Shown in pieces: positions 34,716-44,707 of a stretch of DNA of 64,000 nucleotides; within the stretch, counting starts at the first letter, position 1; every line of letters starts with the position of its first letter. Both the position numbers and the translations under genes were made by a program. Source of the stretch: Pedobacter sp. Leaf216 (GTDB taxonomy: Bacteria; Bacteroidota; Bacteroidia; Sphingobacteriales; Sphingobacteriaceae); assembly GCF_001421515.1 (NCBI RefSeq), contig NZ_LMKM01000005.1, forward strand, positions 62,609-126,608. The letters are read 5' to 3'. The notes beneath the pieces were generated by a model. The model was not told where the DNA came from. It saw only the letters and a program-made list of their open reading frames with translations, and made no database searches.

Positions 34716-35408
34716 ATGAAAACCAAGCTATTTTCTTTTATATTTTTCTTAGTGTTTGTAATTCAGTTATATGCAGAATATGCCAATAATGTTAATCTGC
34801 GTAATTTTTCAAAACCGCTCATTGCAATAGTGCTTTTGGTTTGGCTTTTCTTGAGTACAAATCTGAAAGGCCGTTTTCATAAAAGAATTTTTACGGGATT
34901 AATCTTTGCATTGGTGGGAGATATTTTGCTGATGCTGCAAAACGGTAAACCGAGTCTTTTCATTTATGGACTTATTGCTTTTCTAGTTTGCCATATCTTT
35001 TACATCAGGGCTTTTACGCTTGATCATAAATCCAATCCAAGTCATAAAACGCCATATTTTTTATGGGCTGTTGGGGCATTTGCAATATTTTGCTCAGGTT
35101 TGTTTTTTTATTTGCAGCCAAAGCTTGGGGCAATGCAATTTCCGGTATTAATGTATGCAATTATCATCTGCATCATGGTGCTTATGGCCGTTAACCGTTA
35201 CGGAAAAGTGAATATTTTTAGCTTTAAACTGATTTTATACGGGGCACTGTTTTTCCTGTTATCAGATAGTGCATTAGCCGTAAATAAATTTGCGCAACCC
35301 ATTCCACAAGGCGGGGCTTTAATTATGGCCAGTTATATGATTGCGCAGTATTTAATTGTTTATGGAACAGTATCCCGGCAACTTGTGGTTACCAGAACCG
35401 AAATTTAA
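34716..35408 (+). CDS. YhhN/TMEM86-family lysoplasmalogenase-like membrane protein
   Basis: 230 residues, about eight transmembrane helices. Family hallmarks include LVGDILLML in TM3, FLVCHIFYIRAF, the late SDSALAVNKF segment and the MASYMIAQYLIVYG end. TMEM86 proteins hydrolyse the vinyl-ether bond of lysoplasmalogens through acidic residues in these segments. Bacterial YhhN function is not well established, so the assignment is by family. Convergent with pbpC. Confidence 0.85.
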   Translation: MKTKLFSFIFFLVFVIQLYAEYANNVNLRNFSKPLIAIVLLVWLFLSTNLKGRFHKRIFTGLIFALVGDILLMLQNGKPSLFIYGLIAFLVCHIFYIRAFTLDHKSNPSHKTPYFLWAVGAFAIFCSGLFFYLQPKLGAMQFPVLMYAIIICIMVLMAVNRYGKVNIFSFKLILYGALFFLLSDSALAVNKFAQPIPQGGALIMASYMIAQYLIVYGTVSRQLVVTRTEI

Positions 35409-35443
35409 TTTATCATGTAGGTGATATAAAGTTCTGATATTAA

Positions 35444-37816
35444 TTATTTCTTCTCCTTATCCAAAACTGTAAAAATCTGTACCAACCTTTCTCCATTTTC
35501 ATCCACCAAAGTTAAAGTATGTTTACCTGGTGCCGGACTAATGGCCAATTGATGAAAATTTGTTGTTGTAGCTACATATTCATTATCAATATGCCAGTAA
35601 ATTTTCGAACTCGAATTCCGATGTGCTGCGTTTAATACAATTTTGCCTCTGGTGCCATCCAGTTCAATAGGAATATATACTATAGCGTTATTTTTAGGGT
35701 ATATTACTTCCATTACGCTGTTTCCTCCTGCGGTATTGCACCCTTCTTTAAAAGGCGGAAGGTTTTTGTAATCGCTATTTTTTATTTTATAGTAATATTC
35801 CATCGCGGGCGGTAAAATAAACCAGCTTTTGTGTTGCATATTGGTAACACTTTCACATTGATCGGTAACCCTGTAACTTCCTGATTGATCCAGATGAACT
35901 AACTTATGATAAGGACAAACCGACGTTTTTTCTCCCGCAGATGGAACCATTTCTTCATTAACGTTTGTGCAATATTCGCCAGCTTTATAACCACTCTGTT
36001 TGCATATTCTAATTTTTTTGAGTTTGGTTACTGGTGTTTCAAACCATTTTCCATTGGGTAATAATCTAAAAATATCGAATAAAACGGGTGCTGCGGCTTC
36101 AATGCCTACCAAGCCTGGCCTGCCTTCGCCGTCGGCATTTCCTACCCATACGCACACTACATAATTGGGTGTCAACCCTATCGCCCAGGCATCACGGAAG
36201 CCGAAACTGGTTCCTGTTTTCCAGGCTACTCTTTGCGAGGAAGAAAATTGTTCCCATAAGCCTTCATCTCCAGGACGCATAACCTCCTCCATCGCATTAA
36301 AGGTTGCCCATATCGAACCATGATCTAAAAAAGAATTGCGTTGATAATCTTTTTCTGCTTTTTCATTCCTTTTAAAATAGGTGGCTGGTTTGTAATCTTC
36401 TGGATTGTAAAGTCCTTTATAAGTGTTAAAATGATTTAGCGTGCGCACCATACCCATATAAGTATTGGCAAGATCCCACATTGTAACTTCACTGCCGCCT
36501 AATATTAATGATAAACCGTAATGATCTGCAGGTTGATTTAAAGTGCTTATTCCAAGTTTTTTTAGCTTATCGTAAAAACGTTCATATTTGTATTGTTGCA
36601 ACATTTTTACTGCAGGGATATTTAATGAGCGGCTTAATGCTTTGTCTGCAGCAATAGCTCCATCATATCCCAGATCATAGTTTTGAGGCGAATAACCTGC
36701 AATCTGAGTGGGGATATCTGGGATTAAAGTGTGTGGTAAAATAAAGCCATCATTCATCATACTTGCATATAAAAGTGGCTTTAAGGTACTCCCAGGACTA
36801 CGTGGCGCTTTAATCATATCAACATGACTTTGCAAGTCGGCATTTTCCGGTTGATAAATATTTCCTACGTAACTTACTACCTCTCCCGTTTTTGCATCAA
36901 GTACCAAGGCCGATATATTGTTGATATCGTTTGCACGATAGCGGTTATTGTACCTTTTTAAAATGGCATTAACCTTAAGTTGGATATTTTCATCCAAAGT
37001 GGAGGTGATTTTAGTTGAAAAGAGCGCTAAACTCGCTTTTTCTGCCTTGAATCGGTTTAAAAGGTGCGGTGCATTTTGAGGTAAGGGCATGGGTTTGCCT
37101 GGAACAGGTTCTAATTTAGATAAATTGGCGGTTGCCTGATCAATGTATTTTAATTGAGCGAGTTTATCCAATAGATCGTTCCTTTTTTTTATCAATCGTG
37201 TGGCGTTTTTACCTGGATGCACCAACGACGGACTGTTTGGGAGAACGGCCAACGTTGCCATTTCCCCCCATGAAAGCGTTTTTGCATTGCGGCCGTAATA
37301 TCGCCAGCTTGCTGCTTCCAATCCAACCACATTGCTTCCAAATGGTGCATTTGCAGCATATAAACCAATTATTTCTTCTTTAGAATAAGTTGTTTCCAAT
37401 CGAATGGCTAAAATTACCTCTACTAACTTTTGCCAAACTGTTCGGTTTTGTTTCCGCGACAAGCGGATTACCTGCATGGTTAATGTACTTCCTCCACTTA
37501 CCACACTCTTCGCATTCCAGTTTTGCCGCATTGCCCTGCTCATGGCCAAAAAATCGATGCCGAAGTGATTGTAGAACCGTTTATCTTCAAAAGCGATAAT
37601 ACAATCCTTAAATTTTATGGGTACGCTATCTGCAACCGGGAATCGCCACTGCCCATCGCTTGCAATTGCAGCACTAAGTAAATTACCATTGCTGGCTTCA
37701 ATTACGTAGGAAGTTGGAGTTTTGAATAGTTTAGAAGGCAGTGAAAACAGAAATGCCAAAAGCAAAGCAAAACAAATGAGATCGGAAATGAGGAATGCTT
37801 TTGGAGTTTTGATCAT
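35444..37816 (-). CDS. pbpC: Penicillin-binding protein 1C (bifunctional transglycosylase/transpeptidase)
   Basis: 790 residues from the ATG at 37816; a TTG seven codons earlier is in frame but less likely. Short cytoplasmic tail and one TM anchor (about 9-27). GT51 transglycosylase domain with catalytic E77 in AFEDKRFYNHFGID and the GGSTLTMQ motif. Transpeptidase domain with S343-T-L-K346, S397-L-N399 and KTGTSFGFRDAW. The C-terminal BiPBP_C module, characteristic of PBP1C, spans about the last 85 residues (YPKNNAIVYIPIELDG onward). Such genes sit next to alpha-2-macroglobulin genes in many Gram-negatives, and the A2M gene is 1.1 kb upstream here. The pair is thought to couple protease trapping to wall repair. 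Confidence 0.94.
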   Translation of the reverse strand: MIKTPKAFLISDLICFALLLAFLFSLPSKLFKTPTSYVIEASNGNLLSAAIASDGQWRFPVADSVPIKFKDCIIAFEDKRFYNHFGIDFLAMSRAMRQNWNAKSVVSGGSTLTMQVIRLSRKQNRTVWQKLVEVILAIRLETTYSKEEIIGLYAANAPFGSNVVGLEAASWRYYGRNAKTLSWGEMATLAVLPNSPSLVHPGKNATRLIKKRNDLLDKLAQLKYIDQATANLSKLEPVPGKPMPLPQNAPHLLNRFKAEKASLALFSTKITSTLDENIQLKVNAILKRYNNRYRANDINNISALVLDAKTGEVVSYVGNIYQPENADLQSHVDMIKAPRSPGSTLKPLLYASMMNDGFILPHTLIPDIPTQIAGYSPQNYDLGYDGAIAADKALSRSLNIPAVKMLQQYKYERFYDKLKKLGISTLNQPADHYGLSLILGGSEVTMWDLANTYMGMVRTLNHFNTYKGLYNPEDYKPATYFKRNEKAEKDYQRNSFLDHGSIWATFNAMEEVMRPGDEGLWEQFSSSQRVAWKTGTSFGFRDAWAIGLTPNYVVCVWVGNADGEGRPGLVGIEAAAPVLFDIFRLLPNGKWFETPVTKLKKIRICKQSGYKAGEYCTNVNEEMVPSAGEKTSVCPYHKLVHLDQSGSYRVTDQCESVTNMQHKSWFILPPAMEYYYKIKNSDYKNLPPFKEGCNTAGGNSVMEVIYPKNNAIVYIPIELDGTRGKIVLNAAHRNSSSKIYWHIDNEYVATTTNFHQLAISPAPGKHTLTLVDENGERLVQIFTVLDKEKK

Positions 37817-37862
37817 TTTTGATTTTTTCTGTTGCAAGCTAGAAGGTTCCTAAAACCTACGA

Positions 37863-37917
37863 GGTTTAAACTAGTTAGATTTCGGTCAGTGGAGACATGA
37901 ACCGAGGCTTCTGTTTT
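37863..37917. repeat. Direct repeat C, copy 1, upstream of pbpC
   Basis: About 87% identical over 55 bases to copy 2 at 38835-38889 (seven differences by eye). It lies about 47 bases before the pbpC start. It contains a decayed palindrome (ggtcagtg and catgaacc) that is perfect in copy 2. With the rest of the gap (37817-38118) it holds no gene; the remainder is AT-rich without recognised signals. Confidence 0.8.
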
Positions 37918-38118
37918 TATTTTATGCCGCGGTTAGTATTCTTTTAAGTCATGGTCAGCCAATTTAACCTATTGATTTTAATTATAAACACTCATCTAAC
38001 TTCTCGATAAGCCATTTATTTATTTTTATAAAATAGCGCAATGTGGAATAGATAAGTATTTGTTCGCTTGGGTTTTATGGATATGATCAATGCGGGCCTT
38101 AAATAATATTCAATCAAA

Positions 38119-38754
38119 TTATTTATCAAGTGCTTTATTTAACAATGCTTCAAAAACTGGCTGAAAATATGTTAAAACTTTATCATTTATTAGTTTATAA
38201 TTTTCTTTATCAAAAACCACATCATCAAATTTTTGATTTTTGTAACTATTTGTTAGAACTACTTTAAAATCACTGCTTCCTTTCAAATACCTAATTATTG
38301 AAAAGTTATAGAACAATATCGGTCGCTTATCATACATACTCAATGTTGCAATACCAAAATCATGATGAAAGCCATAAAACATTTGCCTTGGGTCTGCCAT
38401 TTTATAAGAATTTTTTTTTCTAATTATTATAATTTGATTTAGGTTATTTTTAATGCAGAACTCTTCTGCATAAGCAACCATTTTTTTGTATTTATATCGC
38501 CTATCAAAATATTCAAGTTCTTTAAAATCAAAATTTTCAAATTGTTCATTTTGAACGTTTTGCTTATTTAAATAAGCAGTTAAATACGTCAATACATTAA
38601 AATCTAGATCATTTTCTGCAAGTACCTTTGGATTTAATGCCCCTTTTAGGTAAACATAACCCATTTGGTAATTAATGTCTGATACGATTCCGGTTTTTTG
38701 TGCAATGGAACACAACGGAATGAGAAAAATTAAAATTGTAAATGTAGTTTTCAT
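38119..38754 (-). CDS. Hypothetical exported protein, strongly AT-rich
   Basis: 211 residues with a Sec signal peptide (MKTTFTILIFLIPLCSIAQ). The mature part is rich in Lys, Asn, Tyr and Phe, e.g. KELEYFDRRYKYKKMVAYAEEF and MFYGFHHDFGIATLSMYDKRP; no family recognised. Base composition is far from its neighbours: hand counts give 11, 8 and 12 G+C in the 60-base stretches at 38161, 38401 and 38521, against 28 in one at 39601 inside the A2M gene. It splits the pbpC and A2M genes and is bracketed by the two C repeats, so recent acquisition is likely. Possible surface or periplasmic effector; no function can be assigned. Confidence 0.75.
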   Translation of the reverse strand: MKTTFTILIFLIPLCSIAQKTGIVSDINYQMGYVYLKGALNPKVLAENDLDFNVLTYLTAYLNKQNVQNEQFENFDFKELEYFDRRYKYKKMVAYAEEFCIKNNLNQIIIIRKKNSYKMADPRQMFYGFHHDFGIATLSMYDKRPILFYNFSIIRYLKGSSDFKVVLTNSYKNQKFDDVVFDKENYKLINDKVLTYFQPVFEALLNKALDK

Positions 38755-38834
38755 TTTACTTAGTTCTATTTATTTCGCCAAAACCGATTTTATCTTATTA
38801 AGCTGTGGTTTGTATGTTGACGAATCATCAAATA

Positions 38835-38889
38835 GGTTTAAACTTGTTAAATTTCGGTCCGTGGAGACACGGACCGAGGTTTATGTTTC
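38835..38889. repeat. Direct repeat C, copy 2, downstream of A2M gene
   Basis: Second copy of the repeat at 37863-37917, in the same orientation. It contains a perfect hairpin, GGTCCGTG-GAGA-CACGGACC (38857-38876), and ends 15 bases from the A2M stop codon, so it could also act as that gene's terminator (weak U-run only). Confidence 0.8.
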
Positions 38890-38904
38890 TTTACCCGGTT
38901 TATC

Positions 38905-41900
38905 CTACTTCACCACCTGCACCCATTTTCCTGCTTCCGTGGCTGAAATGTCATTGTTGTACATGGCTTCACATTGTACTGCCGATAAATAGTACTTACC
39001 AAGATAAGAGGCATTAAGCAATACTTTATAAACCAGACTTTCGCCTTCTCTTACATTGAAATAAGTGAATACACGATCATCCCTGATATCCTGATAAGTA
39101 AATGGCGATGAAGCCAATATACTTTGGTTATCATTAACACGGGTATTGATGATTTCCCATCCAGAAGGGAAAATCTGTGTCAATGCCATTTGTTCATAAT
39201 AGCCCATTCTGCCTGGATTTTTTACTGTTACTTCTGCATAAAAATCGGTGCCTTGCTTTAAAGTTGTCGGATCTAATACTTTACCATTTAAACGTTTGTA
39301 AGTTACGTTCATGTCTAAAACCTCAGGTCGGTTAGGCAAAAAGTTATTCTGGCCAGCCACTGGTTGTCCTTCCAAAACCAAACGAACAAACAATACATTA
39401 TTTCCGTTATTGGTTATAGAGGCTGTGTTTCCTTTAAAAGTTACTGGTGTACTGTTTAGGTATTGATTGGAATTTACAGGCGCAGATTTACCATCCAACA
39501 CATATTGATACTGCAGTTTATTTGCGGATTGGTTTGATCCACAAAATTTAGCAATAGCCAGTAAGCTATACGCAGTTGTTTGCGTACTGTACCACGTATT
39601 TTCGCCCAGTTTGGCGGCTAAAGGTTGTAATAAACTTGCTGCCTTGGCTTTTTGACCTAGCAAAGTTAGGGTTTCTAAAATCATAGCTTCATCACGAACG
39701 TCAGAACCATAAGTTCCGCCAAGTTGTTTATAAGCCTGGATTGAAGTATCTAAACCTCTGACCATATTTTGAGCAACATCATTTTGTCCAGCAAGTTTAT
39801 ATGCAGCAGCCAATCGCCATTTCGCGGCAACAGATAAGTACTCAAAAGATTTTAATCGGTTCATTGCTGCCATTTCTGGTTTTTTAGCCAATGCCAGCAT
39901 GTATAAACGATATGCTTGTGATAAATCACCGCCATAAAAATTATTACTATTAGGTGCCCAGTTTGCTGCTTTTGATTTTTGAAAGCGCAAAAGTTCATCT
40001 AAGAGGCCAACAGGCAAGGTATATCCGGCATTTTGTGCTTCAACTAAGAAATGGCCAGCGTAATTGGTTCCCCACTCGTCAGAAGTACCTTCTCCTGGCC
40101 AGTACGATAAGCCACCGTCAGTAGTTTGAAATCCCTTAATTCTATTGATCCCGGCTTTGATATTTTTCTCAGTTGTGGCTTTTTGTTGTCCGTTTAAGGG
40201 GCTTAATCTATCCAGAAAGAGTTGAGGGAAAATGCCGGAAGTTGTTTGCTCAATGCAACCGTGTGGATATTGAATCAAATAACTCAATCTTTTGCCAAGG
40301 TTGATTGCGGGGATTGAAGAAACCTCAAGTGAGCCATAGTTTGTTCCGGCCATGCCGATAGGTAAATAGTTAACCGCCCATTTGGTATGAGGTTGCACGG
40401 TTGCGGAAACCACATTGGTTATGTAAGGATTAGGATTTCGGATGTCCATTTCCACATCATAATCTGTTCTTTCACCACCACTTTGTGCAATCACTTTTAC
40501 TTTGGCAATACCAACTGTATTTGGTGCTTTAACTTCAAAATAGGCCATTTGTTCACCTGTTTGTTTATAGTAAAGCTGCTGTTTATTGGTGCCTTGTACA
40601 ATTAAATTGTTTGCCTGGAGTTGAACAGAAACGTTTTTAAGGTTTTTCTCTGTAGCAAAAATTGTTACAGGAAGTGTGAAACTTTCTCCAGGGCCGATTA
40701 CCCTTGGCAAAGTAGCCAAAACCATAAGGGGCTTTTTAACCTGAACAGATTTTTCTGCAAAACCATAAGCAGCATCTTGCCCGGCAACAACCATTGCCCT
40801 CACGGCACCAATATATTGAGGTAATTTAAATTTGTGTGTTTTACTTTCGCCTTTTCCAAGAGTGAATGGTCCCATAAATTTAACTACAGCTTTAAAACGG
40901 TTGGCTTTGGCTGGATTGAGGTTTTTGTTAATGCTACCATCACCACCTATGCTTAAAATACGTTCTAAATTTCCGCCCCATGCACCTAAAACATAATCAA
41001 ATAAATCCCATGTTTTTACACCTAAGCCTTCGCGTGCGTAAAATGCGCCATGTGGATCTGGTGTTTTAAAACGGGTTAGATCCAACAAACCTTCATCTAC
41101 TAATGCGATGGTATAAGTCATTGCTTTACCGTTTTGCTCGCCCACGGTAATTGTATTTTCGGTTTCCGGTTTAATTTTATCAGCCATTTTAATGATTGGC
41201 TTTAAAATCGTTTGCGGATCTTCTACCGAAAGTGGAATAGCCCCGTACATCCTGATTGGTAAATCATTAACCGTTTGTGCATGCGGTTGCAACAAGGTAA
41301 TGTTGGCAAAAACATTGGGTGCCATTTCTTTTTCAGCCTTAAACTTAAATTGCGTTTGACCGGCTTTGGTATCAACCCAAAAGGTTTTTAATACTCTACT
41401 TCCATTTTCAATTGAGATTAATGCCCTTCCATTTTTTCCTGTTGGGATGGTTAGCGTGATGTCTTCGCCAACAGTGAATTTTTCTTTATTGGCAGTAAAA
41501 GAGAGCATGGATGCTTCAGTGGGATTGCTGCCTTGTTCGCGCTGCGCCCATCCCGGCCAATCCACATATACAGATTTTCCGGTAACATGCCCGCCATTTA
41601 TATCACGTACTAAAATCAAATACCGGCCCCATTCTGGTTCATCTACACGTAAATTCCAGCTTCCTTTTCCATTAAATAAGTTTACCTGATGAGTTTCTAC
41701 AAGTTTATTGTACTGGTTTTGCGTAAAATTGGCATAAGTATTTTGATCATCCTGTTCCCACCACCAGCGCCATTGCGTTTTGTAAAGCTCTACCTGAACG
41801 GTTTTTGTGCCACTCAACAGCTTTCCATCGGTATTAACATTTACTATTTCAATTTTATGATCTTTTCCTGTAACCAGCATACCGCTTAAACGATCGCCTT

Positions 41901-44496
41901 TTTCAGGTTTAATACCCAAATAACTATTGTATACGTGATAGGGAATGCTAAAATTATCAATGCTGAAATTGCCTCCCGGTTCAAAAACTTTAGTAGTAAA
42001 ATTTGCTCTTAATACGCCCGGAGCAGTATTATTTTCGTTTAAATTGGTGTTAATCTGGGCAGTACCATTTTGGTTTAGTGTGCCTTCGAAAATGGTTTTA
42101 ACCTGCGATTCGAAGTTAACAGTTGGGTTATCGAAACTAAAACCTTCAAAACCTCTAAACTTCGTTTCTGTAGTATTTAAATTTACGTCAACCTTTGCTT
42201 TTAAATTTTGCGCAACCGCACCAAACAGCCATTTAGCCGAGAGGGTAGCGGCTGATGTGCCTGCACTCAGATAAGACTTGTTGCCAACATTGAAATCAAT
42301 TTTCAAACGGTTTGGCATTACGGTTTCAATTTTTAAAGTTTTGGTAAATGTGGCTCCGCCAGCTTTAACTTTCGCCATCCAGTTTCCGGTAGGCGCGGTT
42401 GATTCGGTAGCTGTTTTGAAGGTGTAAAATCCATTCAATGGTTTTCCGTTGATCAGTCTTTTATACAATTGACCTTTTGGATTATAAAATTCCATTGTTA
42501 CCGGATAATTGGCAGGAAGTTTTTTCAGTTTATCTTCCAAAACGAAAGAAACAAATAAACTATCGCCTGGTCGCCAAACACCACGTTCGCCATAAATAAA
42601 ACCTTTTAAACCGCTTTGAACAACATCTCCGCCTACATCAAATCTGCTCAATGGAAGTGAACTGCCATCATCGAGTTTTAGGTAACCACGTTCTGAACCA
42701 TTTTTGGCAATTAATAAAAAGGGTTGACGCTTGAGATCGAAACTTGCAAAGCCATCTCCATCTGTTTTGGTAGTGAAAATAATTTGTTTCTGGTAGTCCA
42801 TCAACTCCAGGTTAACCCCGCTTAACGGTTTGGCTGTAAGTAAATCTGTAGCAATAATAAGCATGCTGTTATCGTTGCCACGTTTGGCCACCAAACCAAT
42901 GTTCGAAGCAATTAAGTTTCTACTCGCCCAACGCTGGTTGGTATAAAATGATGGTGTACATGGGTTGTCTTTATCATTCCATCTGTAATTTTCAGGGTAA
43001 TAATTGTTGTAGCGTTGCCAAAAATCATCGTCTTCATCAATTTTTTCACCGTAGCCATCATATTCACCATACTCATCACTACTTTCATCAGTTTTTTCTT
43101 CTGCTGATCCAGCTTTACAATTGTAAGCATTATATTCTTGCCTGAAAGCGATGGTAACACGGTACATTGCGCCTGGCTCAGTTTGGATCATTTTATCCAA
43201 ATCAAGCGTAAAACGGTTCTTTTTATGGAGATTAAGTGCTTTATCCTCGTCTAAACGTATTGTTTTTTGTAAAATCGGCTTTGCCACCCTTCGCAATTCA
43301 TTTGCATCTTTATAGCTATTCGTTTGAAAAAACTGAGGGATGTTGTTTTCATATATCTTAATTACCGTTACATCAACGGCTTTTAAGTTAATGGCCTCAA
43401 AAGGTAAAACAAGTTTGCCCGAATTGGGTAAAATGGTTCCTGCTCCTGCAATGGTTACAGCCGGTAATTTATCTTCGAAAACAAGATTGATGACCTTGCC
43501 GTTTGGAAGTGTTTTTGCATTAATATTTTCTACACCTGCATTTACACTTAAATTATAATTGCCTTTTAATTCTTCATTTGCATAAACCTTAACCTGACTG
43601 GCATCAATCGTATACCTTAAATCGCTCAGGTTACCGAGGGTAATCATCCCCGTTAAATCCTGGCCTACACCAATTGGCTCAGAGAATTGCACCAATGCAT
43701 AATCTTCTTCACCCTGTATGGCTTTTATGTCCAGTATTTCGAATTTATTAATGGCCGGAACGCGGATCTCTATCTCACCTTTTTGATCAGCATCAATGGC
43801 ATCACCATCCCAATCAATTTTTAAGTTCTGATCATTACCTGTTTTTTTAATGCTATCGATGGTGAATTTTGAAGAGTTTTTTGCAGGATCATGCTGCCAT
43901 TTAATTTTTAACTTCTGGTCGAAATCCAAGGAGATTGTTTTTTCAATTTTTGCAGTTTCTTCAGCATCAGCGGTAGCCACTTCGCCCGTTAATTTCATGT
44001 AATCTAAAGCAGTATTATTTTGCGAAACCAGTCCGTTTTGAGAAAGCATGATCCCGGGCGTAATTACCTTAAATTCAAAGTCGAAATCTTCAAGACCCTT
44101 TTCGGTATCAGAAACTTCTGATAATTTAAATGTAGCCTCGTAATTTTTACCAGGTTTAAGGTTTTCGTCGGGTCTGAACTCAACAGTTTGCGGATCTATC
44201 CAATAGGTTTTACCGGAGATAGAAGGGGAGAAGTCGAAAAGTTCGCGCGTGTCTGCCTTGCCCAAATCCTGCATACCTGTGGCTGCATTGGCCAGGTGAA
44301 CCCTGATAAAGCTCTTTTTTGAAATCGTTCCGGAGGTGTAAGCTTCAATATATTTTGCATAAGCCTGATTTTCTTCATGACTTTTTTTCTTTCTATTGAA
44401 ATAGATAAATACAATTGCCGCTATAGAAACAGCAAGTAATCCGATGAAAATAAATTTCTTTTTAGAGGAAGATTGGTAGGTAGATGGTTGTTCCAT
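38905..44496 (-). CDS. Bacterial alpha-2-macroglobulin family protein
   Basis: 1863-residue large protease-trap protein. No lipobox; a TM anchor at about residues 13-33 tethers it to the inner membrane, facing the periplasm. N-terminal MG domains follow (with a Gly/Asp-rich insert, about 470-500, DESSDEYGEYDGYGEK), then MG2 and ANA/A2M regions, and the complement-like alpha/alpha toroid. The thioester motif is intact: C1414-I-E-Q1417 in YPHGCIEQTTSG, followed by the Leu/Ala-rich toroid. Family knowledge: these proteins trap attacking proteases through the bait region and thioester, and their genes accompany PBP1C. Here the pbpC gene is downstream, separated by one AT-rich gene. Confidence 0.95.
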   Translation of the reverse strand: MEQPSTYQSSSKKKFIFIGLLAVSIAAIVFIYFNRKKKSHEENQAYAKYIEAYTSGTISKKSFIRVHLANAATGMQDLGKADTRELFDFSPSISGKTYWIDPQTVEFRPDENLKPGKNYEATFKLSEVSDTEKGLEDFDFEFKVITPGIMLSQNGLVSQNNTALDYMKLTGEVATADAEETAKIEKTISLDFDQKLKIKWQHDPAKNSSKFTIDSIKKTGNDQNLKIDWDGDAIDADQKGEIEIRVPAINKFEILDIKAIQGEEDYALVQFSEPIGVGQDLTGMITLGNLSDLRYTIDASQVKVYANEELKGNYNLSVNAGVENINAKTLPNGKVINLVFEDKLPAVTIAGAGTILPNSGKLVLPFEAINLKAVDVTVIKIYENNIPQFFQTNSYKDANELRRVAKPILQKTIRLDEDKALNLHKKNRFTLDLDKMIQTEPGAMYRVTIAFRQEYNAYNCKAGSAEEKTDESSDEYGEYDGYGEKIDEDDDFWQRYNNYYPENYRWNDKDNPCTPSFYTNQRWASRNLIASNIGLVAKRGNDNSMLIIATDLLTAKPLSGVNLELMDYQKQIIFTTKTDGDGFASFDLKRQPFLLIAKNGSERGYLKLDDGSSLPLSRFDVGGDVVQSGLKGFIYGERGVWRPGDSLFVSFVLEDKLKKLPANYPVTMEFYNPKGQLYKRLINGKPLNGFYTFKTATESTAPTGNWMAKVKAGGATFTKTLKIETVMPNRLKIDFNVGNKSYLSAGTSAATLSAKWLFGAVAQNLKAKVDVNLNTTETKFRGFEGFSFDNPTVNFESQVKTIFEGTLNQNGTAQINTNLNENNTAPGVLRANFTTKVFEPGGNFSIDNFSIPYHVYNSYLGIKPEKGDRLSGMLVTGKDHKIEIVNVNTDGKLLSGTKTVQVELYKTQWRWWWEQDDQNTYANFTQNQYNKLVETHQVNLFNGKGSWNLRVDEPEWGRYLILVRDINGGHVTGKSVYVDWPGWAQREQGSNPTEASMLSFTANKEKFTVGEDITLTIPTGKNGRALISIENGSRVLKTFWVDTKAGQTQFKFKAEKEMAPNVFANITLLQPHAQTVNDLPIRMYGAIPLSVEDPQTILKPIIKMADKIKPETENTITVGEQNGKAMTYTIALVDEGLLDLTRFKTPDPHGAFYAREGLGVKTWDLFDYVLGAWGGNLERILSIGGDGSINKNLNPAKANRFKAVVKFMGPFTLGKGESKTHKFKLPQYIGAVRAMVVAGQDAAYGFAEKSVQVKKPLMVLATLPRVIGPGESFTLPVTIFATEKNLKNVSVQLQANNLIVQGTNKQQLYYKQTGEQMAYFEVKAPNTVGIAKVKVIAQSGGERTDYDVEMDIRNPNPYITNVVSATVQPHTKWAVNYLPIGMAGTNYGSLEVSSIPAINLGKRLSYLIQYPHGCIEQTTSGIFPQLFLDRLSPLNGQQKATTEKNIKAGINRIKGFQTTDGGLSYWPGEGTSDEWGTNYAGHFLVEAQNAGYTLPVGLLDELLRFQKSKAANWAPNSNNFYGGDLSQAYRLYMLALAKKPEMAAMNRLKSFEYLSVAAKWRLAAAYKLAGQNDVAQNMVRGLDTSIQAYKQLGGTYGSDVRDEAMILETLTLLGQKAKAASLLQPLAAKLGENTWYSTQTTAYSLLAIAKFCGSNQSANKLQYQYVLDGKSAPVNSNQYLNSTPVTFKGNTASITNNGNNVLFVRLVLEGQPVAGQNNFLPNRPEVLDMNVTYKRLNGKVLDPTTLKQGTDFYAEVTVKNPGRMGYYEQMALTQIFPSGWEIINTRVNDNQSILASSPFTYQDIRDDRVFTYFNVREGESLVYKVLLNASYLGKYYLSAVQCEAMYNNDISATEAGKWVQVVK

Positions 44497-44649
44497 GGGT
44501 GAAATTCGTTAAGATAAATGTAATATAGTGGTGAAGTGAAAGCAATAAATGTGTCGCAATTATCTTTTGTAGTCAAAACCCTATATTCCCTCCGAAAATA
44601 GACTAAAATTAACGTTAAAATAAATTATGTTGAAAATTAACGCTTATGG

Positions 44650-44681
44650 TTTGTTCCTTTGCATGGATTTGGATAAGTTTA
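44650..44681 (+). promoter_or_regulatory. Candidate promoter of NTF2-like gene (TTTG and TAAGTTTA)
   Basis: TTTG at 44650-44653 and TAAGTTTA at 44674-44681 (one mismatch to TAnnTTTG), 20 bases apart, give the Bacteroidota promoter geometry. It lies inside a possible longer reading frame, which supports the ATG at 44708. Confidence 0.4.
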
Positions 44682-44707
44682 CAACATTAACCCCTATACA
44701 ACCAGAT

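Noticed and set aside
35444..44496. Type VI or toxin-delivery locus suggested by the very large A2M protein
   Set aside because: The intact CIEQ thioester, TM anchor and PBP1C neighbour identify an alpha-2-macroglobulin defence pair; no secretion or toxin genes are adjacent.
44627..44707. Upstream start of the NTF2-like gene
   Set aside because: The extra residues precede a clean signal peptide and overlap a promoter-like TTTG/TAAGTTTA pair.
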